Positions 1 through 7,410 of a stretch of DNA of 51,768 nt are shown here, one piece after another. Positions within the stretch are counted from its first letter, which is position 1. Every line of letters begins with the position of its first letter. The notes under the pieces were generated by a model. The model made no database searches, had not been told where the DNA came from, and saw only the letters and a list, made by a program, of their open reading frames with translations. Made by a program: the position numbers and the translations under genes. Source of the stretch: UBA3774 sp045600025 (lineage in GTDB: Bacteria > Bacillota > Clostridia > Lachnospirales > Lachnospiraceae); the NCBI GenBank assembly GCA_045600025.1, contig JAZRXC010000025.1:1-51768 (forward strand). The letters are read 5' to 3'.

Positions 1-1
1 C

Positions 2-382
2 GTTGCAGATTTCATCGGCGATAGTAATATCATCGGCGGAACTATGCTTGAAGATAAACTTGTTGAAATCTTCGGCGTTAAATTCCCCTGCGTAGATACC
101 GGATTCGGAAAGAACAAACCCGTAGACGTCGTAATACGTCCGGAGGATGTTATTCTCGGTGATCCCGGTAAAGGTCTCATAGAAGGTGTAGTATCACACC
201 TTATATTCAAGGGCGTTCACTATGAGATGGAAGTTCAGGCATGCGGTTTTGAGTGGCTGGTTCAGAGCACAAAGTGCTATCCCGTAGGAACACCTGTAAG
301 CATTGATGTTGAACCTTTTAATATTCAGATTATGAATAAACCTGCTTCAGAGGACGAGGAGGCCATAAAACTCGATGAATAA
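2..382 (+). CDS. potA: Spermidine/putrescine ABC transporter ATPase PotA, C-terminal part
   Basis: The reading frame is open from base 2, so the gene begins before the window and only its last 126 residues or so are seen. The visible part starts VADFIGDSNIIGG, typical of the linker between the ATPase domain and the TOBE domain of PotA, and continues as a small beta-rich TOBE domain with RPEDV near its start. This domain sits on the cytoplasmic ATPase subunit that energises polyamine import. The stop overlaps the potB start by 8 bases, and potB, potC and potD follow in order, which supports the polyamine assignment over other ABC importers. Walker motifs lie outside the window. Confidence 0.88.
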   Translation, partial: VADFIGDSNIIGGTMLEDKLVEIFGVKFPCVDTGFGKNKPVDVVIRPEDVILGDPGKGLIEGVVSHLIFKGVHYEMEVQACGFEWLVQSTKCYPVGTPVSIDVEPFNIQIMNKPASEDEEAIKLDE

Positions 383-1184
383 AAAGGTACTTTCGATACC
401 CTTTATCATCTGGATAATCTGCGGAACGCTTGTTCCTCTTGCTATGATGCTGTTTTACGGACTTACAACCGGAGACGGCGAGTTTACATTTGAGAACATC
501 ATTGCAATATTTCAGGCAGGCAATTTCAAATCACTTCTGAAGTCACTTCTTTATTCAGGTGTGAGTACGGTAATATGTTTTGTAATTGCCTATCCGCTTG
601 CTCTTATTTTAAGAGACCAGAAGAATGCAAAGGGAATAATTGTATTTATATTTATACTGCCTATGTGGATGAACTTTTTGCTTCGTACTATGGCTTGGCA
701 GGTTCTCCTTGAGAAAGGTGGCGTAATTAACTCTATTATCAGCGCTCTCGGTTTTGCCAAATTAAGACTGATTAATACACCGGGTGCAATTATCATGGGC
801 ATGGTCTATGACTTTCTGCCATTTATGGTTTTACCGTTATATAACGTAATGGTTAAGATTGATGATTCAACAATTGAAGCAGCAAAAGACCTCGGCGCAA
901 ATAGGATGCAGGTAATAGGTAAAGTAATGCTTCCGCTTAGCATACCGGGTATCGTAAGCGGCATTACCATGGTATTCGTTCCTTCGCTTACAACATTCGT
1001 TATATCCAACATGCTCGGCGGCGGAAAGATTCTGCTGATCGGTAATGTAATCGAACAAGAATTTACGGTCGGAGATAACTGGAATCTCGGTGCCGGATTA
1101 TCTGTTGTAATGATGATATTCATCGTTATCAGTATGGCATTTATCGCAAAATTTGATAAAAGCGGGGAGGGCACTGCATTATGA
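375..1184 (+). CDS. potB: Spermidine/putrescine ABC transporter permease PotB
   Basis: This 269-residue protein has about six hydrophobic helices and the inner-membrane permease EAA loop (EAAKDLGANRMQVIGKVMLP, about residues 173-192), which docks on the PotA ATPase. With PotC it should form the membrane channel for spermidine or putrescine. The start ATG lies inside the potA stop region and is preceded by a GAGGAGG-like ribosome binding site near 356-362. The final ATGA overlaps the potC start, so the two permeases are translationally coupled. Length is normal for the family. Substrate preference cannot be read from the sequence. Confidence 0.9.
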   Translation: MNKKVLSIPFIIWIICGTLVPLAMMLFYGLTTGDGEFTFENIIAIFQAGNFKSLLKSLLYSGVSTVICFVIAYPLALILRDQKNAKGIIVFIFILPMWMNFLLRTMAWQVLLEKGGVINSIISALGFAKLRLINTPGAIIMGMVYDFLPFMVLPLYNVMVKIDDSTIEAAKDLGANRMQVIGKVMLPLSIPGIVSGITMVFVPSLTTFVISNMLGGGKILLIGNVIEQEFTVGDNWNLGAGLSVVMMIFIVISMAFIAKFDKSGEGTAL

Positions 1185-1975
1185 AAAAGCAACCTTTACG
1201 CGTTTTGTATTTAGTTTTAATTCTCATTTTCTTATATGCCCCGATTTTAACGCTCATGGTACTTTCGTTTAATTCAGGAAGGTCAATGGGACATTGGTCC
1301 GGATTTTCTCTTCATTGGTATGCAGAGATGTTCCAGGATGAAGACATTATGAGTGCGCTGCTTAATACGCTTATTATAGCTTTGGTTTCTGCAGCCACAT
1401 CCACTGTAATCGGCACAGCAGCTTGTCTCGGCATTCAGAAAATGTCCTCAAAAAAGCGTTCAATACTACTCGGACTGAACAATATTACACTTCTTAATGC
1501 TGATATTGTTACAGGTATATCCTTGATGCTTGCATTCGTTGTATTTGGCATTTCACTTAGTATGGGAACTGTTATATTGGCCCATATAACATTTTGTATC
1601 CCATATGTAATTCTAAGTGTTATACCTAAGGTGAAGCAGCTTGGAATGACTCAATATGAAGCGGCACTTGATCTCGGAGCTTCACCGGCTTATGCATTCT
1701 TTAAAATAAGTCTGCCTGAGCTGATGCCCGGAATCACATCAGGATTTTTACTTGCATTTACTTTATCTGTTGATGATTTTATTGTAACTCACTTCACCAG
1801 AGGTGCCGGTGTTAACACGCTCTCAACTATGATATACGGACAGGTTAAGGTTGGAATAAGACCTACTATTTACGCACTGTCTACTATAGTTTTTGTTTTA
1901 GTATTGATATTATTGCTTCTTGCCAATTACCGCCCCGGTAAGAACAGAGCAAGGCACTCCGGAGGTGTACTATGA
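1181..1975 (+). CDS. potC: Spermidine/putrescine ABC transporter permease PotC
   Basis: This 264-residue membrane protein has an N-terminal signal-anchor helix, further transmembrane segments and an EAA loop (EAALDLGASPAYAFFKISLP, about residues 166-185). It pairs with PotB to form the polyamine import pore. It starts in an ATGA overlap with potB, and its own stop overlaps the potD start in the same manner, so potA-potB-potC-potD appear to be one transcript. The motif LSVDDFIVTHF in the second half is typical of PotC-like permeases. Confidence 0.9.
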   Translation: MKKQPLRVLYLVLILIFLYAPILTLMVLSFNSGRSMGHWSGFSLHWYAEMFQDEDIMSALLNTLIIALVSAATSTVIGTAACLGIQKMSSKKRSILLGLNNITLLNADIVTGISLMLAFVVFGISLSMGTVILAHITFCIPYVILSVIPKVKQLGMTQYEAALDLGASPAYAFFKISLPELMPGITSGFLLAFTLSVDDFIVTHFTRGAGVNTLSTMIYGQVKVGIRPTIYALSTIVFVLVLILLLLANYRPGKNRARHSGGVL

Positions 1976-3054
1976 GAAAATTAATAGCATTACTGCTTGC
2001 GGCCGCAATGCTGATTTGTGCATGTGCATCGCCTTCGGAAGAAGATGATCCGGGTAATCGTGAGGTCAGCGATAACCAGCTTTATGTTTACAATTACGGC
2101 GATTATATTAATCCGGAAGTTATTGACCTCTTTGAGGAGGAATACGGCGTTGAGGTTATATATGACGTATATGACACACCCGAGGAAATGTATCCCGTAA
2201 TCAGCAATGGCGCAGTGCCTTACGATATTGTATGTACATCCGAATACATGATTGAAAAGCTTTGGAAAAACGGATACCTGCTCGCGCTCAGGCAAGAAAA
2301 TATACCGAATATTTCAAATGTTACTGACAGCTGCCGCGAGTTTTCCCTCAGCTATGATCCCTGGTTTAAGTATTCGGTGCCTTATGCATGGGGAACAGTC
2401 GGCATAGGTTATAACAGCCGTGAAATACCTGACGGAGAGCTTACATCATGGGAAGATCTTTGGGACGAAAAATACTATGATGATATCATGATGATTGACA
2501 GCCTCAGAGATATATTTGCCGTTTCCCTAAAGATGCTCGGATATTCACTTAATACTATTGACGAGCAGCAGCTTCGTGAGGCAACTGACAAATTAATCGA
2601 AGAAAAACGCCTTGTATATAAATATGCAACGGATTCTATCAGAGACTTTCTGCTAAATGAATCTGCCAATATTGGTGTAATTTATTCCGGAGAAGTGTTA
2701 TATTGCCAGGATGAGGATGAAGACATACATTATGTACTTCCGGAAGAAGGCTCTAATGTATGGTTTGATTGCTGGGCTATTCCTGCCACAAGTCAGCATA
2801 GAGATTTGGCTGAAAAATGGATTGACTTTAATTGCCGTCCTGAGATATCTCTTATGATGTATGAGTACATACATTACTCTACACCTATTCAGGGTACAGT
2901 CGATATGGTTGAGGAGCTATATCCCGAAGATCTTGAAAATCAAGCCTTATTCCCTGATGAAGAGGCTTTATCAAAGTGTGAGGTTTACAGGTATCTCGGC
3001 TCTGATGCAGAAAAGATGTATAATAACTTTTGGAAGGAGATTAAGGCTTATTAA
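1972..3054 (+). CDS. potD: Spermidine/putrescine-binding lipoprotein PotD
   Basis: This 360-residue extracellular solute-binding protein has a short signal peptide ending in ICAC, a plausible but imperfect lipobox, so it is probably lipid-anchored outside the membrane. The mature part begins with LYVYNYGDYINPEVIDLFEE, the characteristic first strand of PotD/PotF-type polyamine receptors, and contains the conserved VPYAWGTVGIGYN segment. It captures the polyamine and delivers it to PotBC. The gene overlaps potC by ATGA. Its stop codon shares its last base with the start of the next gene (TAATG), which ties the PLD-fold protein into the same operon. Confidence 0.9.
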   Translation: MRKLIALLLAAAMLICACASPSEEDDPGNREVSDNQLYVYNYGDYINPEVIDLFEEEYGVEVIYDVYDTPEEMYPVISNGAVPYDIVCTSEYMIEKLWKNGYLLALRQENIPNISNVTDSCREFSLSYDPWFKYSVPYAWGTVGIGYNSREIPDGELTSWEDLWDEKYYDDIMMIDSLRDIFAVSLKMLGYSLNTIDEQQLREATDKLIEEKRLVYKYATDSIRDFLLNESANIGVIYSGEVLYCQDEDEDIHYVLPEEGSNVWFDCWAIPATSQHRDLAEKWIDFNCRPEISLMMYEYIHYSTPIQGTVDMVEELYPEDLENQALFPDEEALSKCEVYRYLGSDAEKMYNNFWKEIKAY

Positions 3055-4616
3055 TGTCTGAAACTGCGAAGGCAAAAACTAATAAATCTAAAATGAGTTA
3101 CTCAAAGAGAATCAATATAAGATTTATTCTCTCTGTGTTTCTTATTGTACTCCAATTTGCAGTCATAGCGGCACTGATTCTTGCAGCAAGACAGTATGTA
3201 GTCATATTATATGCCGCGCTGAGAGCAATTGCTTTTATATTTACGTTATTAGTGTTAAATGATAGAGAGTCCTCGCAGATAAAGCTTTCCTGGATAATTT
3301 TCCTCTTTACTTTTCCCGGTGTTGCTTTGGTTGTATATGCAATATCTAACTTAAGCAGGGAAAAAGAAAAACTGAAAAATAAGTTCAAGAAAATCGCAAA
3401 AAGACAGAGTTCTATACTAAGGCAAGATGCAGTCGATTATTTTAATGCGGCCGCATGCGATGAGTGGCTTGGTACATTCTCCAAGTATATCTATGATTCT
3501 TCTCATTATCCTATATATTCATGTGAGGAGTCATTGCTTTTTTCTTACGGAGATGAATGGTACCAGGATTTCAGGCATACTTTGATTAAAGCGGAACGCT
3601 ATATATTCCTTGATTATTTCCACGTTGAAAAAGGCGAAGTATTAGATGATATTATTTCAATACTTTCATACAAGGTTTCGCATGGAGTTGAGGTAAGATT
3701 TATATATGACGGTTACAATAAGTTCAAAAATCTTCCTTATAATTTTGCAGATAAATTAAAAGAAAAAGGAATCAAATGTCGCGTATTCAATCCTGTAAAA
3801 CCGTATATTAATATGTCTGTAAGAATGAGAGATCACCATAGCTTAGCAATAATTGACGGAAATACAGCATACACCGGAAATGTCGCAATAGCCGATGCGT
3901 GGGTTACAGGAACAAGAAAATCAGGTTACAGAAAAGATTCTGTATTAAAGATATGCGGAAAAGCTGTTGAAAGTTACACAATGGCATTTCTTAAGATGTG
4001 GTCATTATATGACAACAAGCTTGAGGATTTTGTGCCATATATGAATGCCGAACCCAAAGGGCTACCTCAAGGATATTGTATTCCATTTGAAGCAAATCCG
4101 TTTTTAGATTCTCAATTGTATGAAAATATTTATTTGGATATAATTTACAGGGCAAGGAATTACGTATTTATTTCCTGTGATAAATTTGTTCCGACAGAAG
4201 AAATATTGACAGCCGTAAAATATGCGGCAAAGCGTGGCGTAGAAGTTGTTATTTTGCTACCTAAGGATTCGTCCGGATTATATTCCGGAGCTATCACAAC
4301 TTCTTATTACTCCGAACTGCTTGATTCCGGAGTAAATATCTACTTATATAACCGTGGTGATTTAAAATCATCACTACTTATAAGCGATGATATTACCGGT
4401 GTTGTCGGAAGTGCGTCAATTTGTTTTTCCGGACTTTATAGGCGCTTTGAAAATGGCGTTTTTATTTATGAAAATGAAGTTCTTATGCAAATCCGTGATG
4501 ATTTTGAAAAAATGCTTGAAGATTCCATTCAACTCTCACATAATTATTACCAGAAGTTGTCTGTTGTAACAAAGGCCTTCGGAAAGATTTGCAGAGTATT
4601 TTCGCCTCTAATATGA
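3054..4616 (+). CDS. Cardiolipin-synthase-like PLD-fold membrane protein with degenerate HKD motifs
   Basis: The 520-residue protein has the cardiolipin synthase layout: two N-terminal transmembrane helices (about residues 24-75), a basic linker, and two phospholipase D domains. The active family uses two H-x-K-x4-D motifs. Here the first reads H261-H-S263-x4-D268, with Lys replaced by Ser. The second reads K438-S-S440-x4-D445, with His replaced by Lys and Lys by Ser; the flanking GSAS sequence makes the alignment firm. The His nucleophile is kept only in the first half, so classical phosphatidyl transfer looks impaired. It lies between potD and a carboxypeptidase gene, overlapping both. It could be a pseudoenzyme, a partner of another Cls, or an enzyme with altered chemistry. 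Confidence 0.82.
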   Translation: MSETAKAKTNKSKMSYSKRINIRFILSVFLIVLQFAVIAALILAARQYVVILYAALRAIAFIFTLLVLNDRESSQIKLSWIIFLFTFPGVALVVYAISNLSREKEKLKNKFKKIAKRQSSILRQDAVDYFNAAACDEWLGTFSKYIYDSSHYPIYSCEESLLFSYGDEWYQDFRHTLIKAERYIFLDYFHVEKGEVLDDIISILSYKVSHGVEVRFIYDGYNKFKNLPYNFADKLKEKGIKCRVFNPVKPYINMSVRMRDHHSLAIIDGNTAYTGNVAIADAWVTGTRKSGYRKDSVLKICGKAVESYTMAFLKMWSLYDNKLEDFVPYMNAEPKGLPQGYCIPFEANPFLDSQLYENIYLDIIYRARNYVFISCDKFVPTEEILTAVKYAAKRGVEVVILLPKDSSGLYSGAITTSYYSELLDSGVNIYLYNRGDLKSSLLISDDITGVVGSASICFSGLYRRFENGVFIYENEVLMQIRDDFEKMLEDSIQLSHNYYQKLSVVTKAFGKICRVFSPLI

Positions 4617-5965
4617 AGAAATATTTTGGTAAACTTATTATTACGATAATTGCTGCAGTGCTGACGTTCTCATTTGCGTCAGTCACTTTTGCAGACGATC
4701 CTTCAGGTCTTGTAAATTATCTTGATTTCATAGATGTAAAAAACCCGCCTGAGATTAATGCAGAGGGTGCATATCTTATTGAAGCCAAAACCGGTGCTGT
4801 TCTTTATCGAAAAAATTCCAACGAACAGTTTTTCCCCGCAAGTATTACAAAAATAATGACCGCGCTTCTTACTATTGAGAACTGTGACCTTGATGAAATG
4901 GTTACTTTTTCTCATGATGCCGTTTATAAGATGGAAGAGGGCGGATATTCATACATTGCCGATGTAGGCGACCAATTAACAGTAAGGGACTGTCTATATG
5001 CTTTGATGCTTATGTCTTCAAATGAAGCAGCTCACGCGCTTGCGGAGCATGTTGCCGGTAGTATTGAGGATTTTGCCGTTATGATGAACGACAGGGCGGA
5101 AGAACTTGGCGCCACAAATACGCATTTCGTTTCACCTCACGGTCTTACTAACCCCGATCACCTTACTACTCCTCATGATATGGCCTGTATCATGAAAGGA
5201 GCTATTGATAATTCAACATTTCTTGAAATTGATTCAACGGTAACATATAAAGCTGCTGCAACAACGACAAATCCTGATGGCTATTTTTGCACAATGCGTC
5301 ACTCTATGATGCGTAATACCGAGTATTATGATGAGAGAGTAATTGCAGGAAAAACAGGTTATATTTCAGCTGCTAAAAATACACTTGTTACATATGCGCA
5401 GACAAATGGCCTTGATTTAATAGCTGTCGTAATGCGAGTAGACGGAACCGGACAGGCTTGTAAAGACACTAAAGCACTTATTGATTATGCAGAAAGAACC
5501 TTCGAGATCAGAGATATATCAATCGATTGTGCGGAGGAGGAAATATCAGAACTTGTAAAGAATGAAACCGGAAGAGAATATGACTATTCCGAATATGAAC
5601 CTTTAGTTTCTGAACTGTTTTCAATTGGCGAAGTTCTGACATTAGATCATAAAATTGTTCTTAATGATGACATAACTAAGAATGATAAAATGACCGGTGT
5701 TATTAAATATGGCTTCGGACCGGATATAGAAAAAGAACTCGGTGAAATACCTGTTACAATAAAACTTGTTCCGCTTCCGACTGGACCTCCAACAGAGAGT
5801 TATATCGGAAATATACCTGAAAAAGAAGTGGCTAATTCTTTTGTAATTGTTGTGGTGATTGTAATAGCTGTATTCCTGCTTGTAACTGCCATAGTTCTGA
5901 TTCTCAGTATAACCAGACAGCGTAGCAGATATGCAAGGCGTCATAAGAGCAGAAAAAAGAAATAA
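4613..5965 (+). CDS. dacF: Serine-type D-Ala-D-Ala carboxypeptidase (DacF/PBP5 family)
   Basis: This is a low-molecular-weight penicillin-binding protein that trims the terminal D-Ala of peptidoglycan stem peptides outside the membrane. All three catalytic motifs are present: S77-I-T-K80, S135-S-N137 and K247-T-G249. I chose the ATG at 4613, which overlaps the upstream stop as ATGA and opens with a clean signal peptide (MKKYFGKLIITIIAAVLTFS); a longer version from a TTG at 4589 would add residues before it. The 450-residue product ends with a transmembrane helix (about 415-438) and a very basic tail, an anchor like that of many Gram-positive carboxypeptidases. A stem-loop follows the stop. 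Confidence 0.9.
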   Translation: MKKYFGKLIITIIAAVLTFSFASVTFADDPSGLVNYLDFIDVKNPPEINAEGAYLIEAKTGAVLYRKNSNEQFFPASITKIMTALLTIENCDLDEMVTFSHDAVYKMEEGGYSYIADVGDQLTVRDCLYALMLMSSNEAAHALAEHVAGSIEDFAVMMNDRAEELGATNTHFVSPHGLTNPDHLTTPHDMACIMKGAIDNSTFLEIDSTVTYKAAATTTNPDGYFCTMRHSMMRNTEYYDERVIAGKTGYISAAKNTLVTYAQTNGLDLIAVVMRVDGTGQACKDTKALIDYAERTFEIRDISIDCAEEEISELVKNETGREYDYSEYEPLVSELFSIGEVLTLDHKIVLNDDITKNDKMTGVIKYGFGPDIEKELGEIPVTIKLVPLPTGPPTESYIGNIPEKEVANSFVIVVVIVIAVFLLVTAIVLILSITRQRSRYARRHKSRKKK

Positions 5966-5979
5966 CATATGATAATATT

Positions 5980-6009
5980 AAGAGACCTGACAATATGTCA
6001 GGTCTCTTT
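5980..6009. terminator. Stem-loop between dacF and tRNA-Thr, possible bidirectional terminator
   Basis: A perfect inverted repeat with arms AGAGACCTGACA (5981-5992) and its complement (5996-6007), plus one more A-T pair, encloses a 3-base loop. Only a short T run (6007-6009) follows on the plus strand, so termination strength is uncertain. It lies between two convergent units (dacF forward, tRNA-Thr reverse) and could serve both. Confidence 0.65.
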
Positions 6010-6010
6010 A

Positions 6011-6083
<73 letters not shown>

Positions 6084-6088
6084 AGCAG

Positions 6089-6131
6089 CGCCTATAATAC
6101 GATAAAAAACATTTCTTGTCAATTATAGGCG
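6089..6131. repeat. 10-bp inverted repeat framing the tRNA-Thr promoter
   Basis: CGCCTATAAT at 6089-6098 is matched by its exact complement at 6122-6131. The left arm overlaps the -10 hexamer and the right arm touches the -35 hexamer of the reverse-strand tRNA-Thr promoter. It could be an operator, a weak end signal for the lipoprotein gene transcribed toward it, or chance. Confidence 0.5.
6094..6122 (-). promoter_or_regulatory. Consensus SigA promoter for tRNA-Thr
   Basis: On the reverse strand, TTGACA (6122-6117) is followed by a 17-base spacer and TATTAT (6099-6094). The mature tRNA 5' end is 10 bases after the -10 hexamer, so the predicted start point lies only 3-4 bases before it. The -35 is a perfect match, as expected for a strongly expressed stable RNA. 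Confidence 0.85.
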
Positions 6132-6140
6132 TAAATGTTC

Positions 6141-7277
6141 TTACTGAGCATCAGCAGGCTTGGCAGGGCTATCAGCTTCTGAAAGAAGATTAGCGCTTTC
6201 GGCAAGCTTCTCGACAATCAGATTAGGAAGAATTGTATTCATAAATCCAGCCTGTCCAAGTGAATCCAAATATGTCTTATAATCAGCAGTGCCCATAAAC
6301 ATAGCAAAGTACTTAATTATGTCTTCTTCAGTAGCTTTGTATTTCATTGATTTTCCGATTGCCTGAATTGTAATGGACTGTCTGCAGTTAGTTGTGATGG
6401 TATCTTCGTAGTCTGCAAGTAGTTCTTCAATATTTGCATAACCCATTACACCAAGGTAATCCGTGATGGTGTAACCATACATATCTGAATATGTCTTAAG
6501 TGAGCTAACCATATAATCAGACCAATACTGATGTACTCTGTCGGGTATCTCGCTAATAACGGTATTTTCATCAAGATAGTCAATGATGTAAGAACTGATC
6601 TTGTCCATCTTTAGCTGCTCGGCAATAGAAGCTTTCATTTGCTCAACAGTAGACCATCCCATGGGCTCCTCATATACTTCCTTAACAAGCTCATCGTTAA
6701 GCTCCGGAGCAACACTTTCAAGGATATAATTAATAGTTACTGTAAAAACAGCATCTTTGCCGTTGAGGCCTTCTTTACCATAGTTTTCAGGGAAAGTAAC
6801 TTCTATGTCAAAAGTCTCGCCGGGCATATGGCCTATAAGCTGTTCAAGAAAATCATCAATATAATTAGTAACACCTATCTCAACTTCAGTACCTGCACCC
6901 TTGGTATCACCACCGTCAAAAGGCACATCATTTACTTTGCCGACATAGTCGATATTAAGCTTGTCACCATCTTTAACTGCACGATCCTTAACCTGCTCTT
7001 CAACGGTGTTTTCTTCAACTATGGCATCAAGTTCTGCCTGGAGTTCTTCTTCGGTTACTTCATGCGCCCAATATGGAACATCAATGCCTTCATATTCCGG
7101 AAGAACAGCATACTTTTGGCAATCTACTTTTTTGAAATAACCTTCATCATCGATGTAGTCTTCGATATCAAATGAGAAGTTATCAATATCTGAGTAATCA
7201 CTCTTACTATCAGAGCCACATGCGATGAGAGACATACACATTACTAATGCTAAAATGAGAGAAATTATTTTTTTCAT
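6141..7277 (-). CDS. Trigger-factor-like lipoprotein peptidyl-prolyl isomerase
   Basis: The 378-residue protein starts with a lipoprotein signal (MKKIISLILALVMCMSLIAC; lipobox LIAC with Cys20), so it should be anchored on the outer face of the membrane. Residues about 95-185 resemble the FKBP-type isomerase domain of trigger factor (KDGDKLNIDYVGKVNDVPFDGG and the later FPENYGKEGLNGKDAVFTV). The remainder resembles the trigger factor C-terminal chaperone arms. The ribosome-binding N-terminal domain is missing and replaced by an acidic linker. The likely role is folding of secreted proteins, parallel to PrsA. It has its own promoter and an AAAGGAAGG-like ribosome binding site. An alternative is a non-catalytic chaperone, since isomerase residues cannot be verified by eye. 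Confidence 0.8.
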   Translation of the reverse strand: MKKIISLILALVMCMSLIACGSDSKSDYSDIDNFSFDIEDYIDDEGYFKKVDCQKYAVLPEYEGIDVPYWAHEVTEEELQAELDAIVEENTVEEQVKDRAVKDGDKLNIDYVGKVNDVPFDGGDTKGAGTEVEIGVTNYIDDFLEQLIGHMPGETFDIEVTFPENYGKEGLNGKDAVFTVTINYILESVAPELNDELVKEVYEEPMGWSTVEQMKASIAEQLKMDKISSYIIDYLDENTVISEIPDRVHQYWSDYMVSSLKTYSDMYGYTITDYLGVMGYANIEELLADYEDTITTNCRQSITIQAIGKSMKYKATEEDIIKYFAMFMGTADYKTYLDSLGQAGFMNTILPNLIVEKLAESANLLSEADSPAKPADAQ

Positions 7278-7304
7278 ATTTAGTCCCTTCCTTTAATATG
7301 TGAC

Positions 7305-7313
7305 ATTATAACA
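7305..7313 (-). promoter_or_regulatory. Extended -10 promoter for the lipoprotein foldase
   Basis: On the reverse strand the sequence TGTTATAAT (7313-7305) is an extended -10 element about 28 bases before the start codon. No good -35 is present at the normal spacing (TTTAAT at best), which fits an extended -10 promoter. Confidence 0.6.
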
Positions 7314-7363
7314 CTTTATATATTTAAATTAAATAAAGTTTTTATGAACATTTGCTCACAAAG

Positions 7364-7392
7364 TTGAAAATATCCATCAAAAATAGTATAAA
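7364..7392 (+). promoter_or_regulatory. SigA promoter for the ABC exporter operon
   Basis: TTGAAA (7364-7369), a 17-base spacer and TATAAA (7387-7392) lie just upstream of the GGAGG site and the ATG at 7411. It is divergent from the foldase promoter and drives the ABC-chrA-mnmA run. Confidence 0.7.
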
Positions 7393-7410
7393 TATAAGGT
7401 TGGAGGAAGT

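Noticed and set aside
6639..7175. 178-residue open frame antisense to the trigger-factor-like gene
   Set aside because: Phe/Ile/Tyr-rich shadow of an acidic coding sequence, with no ribosome binding site.
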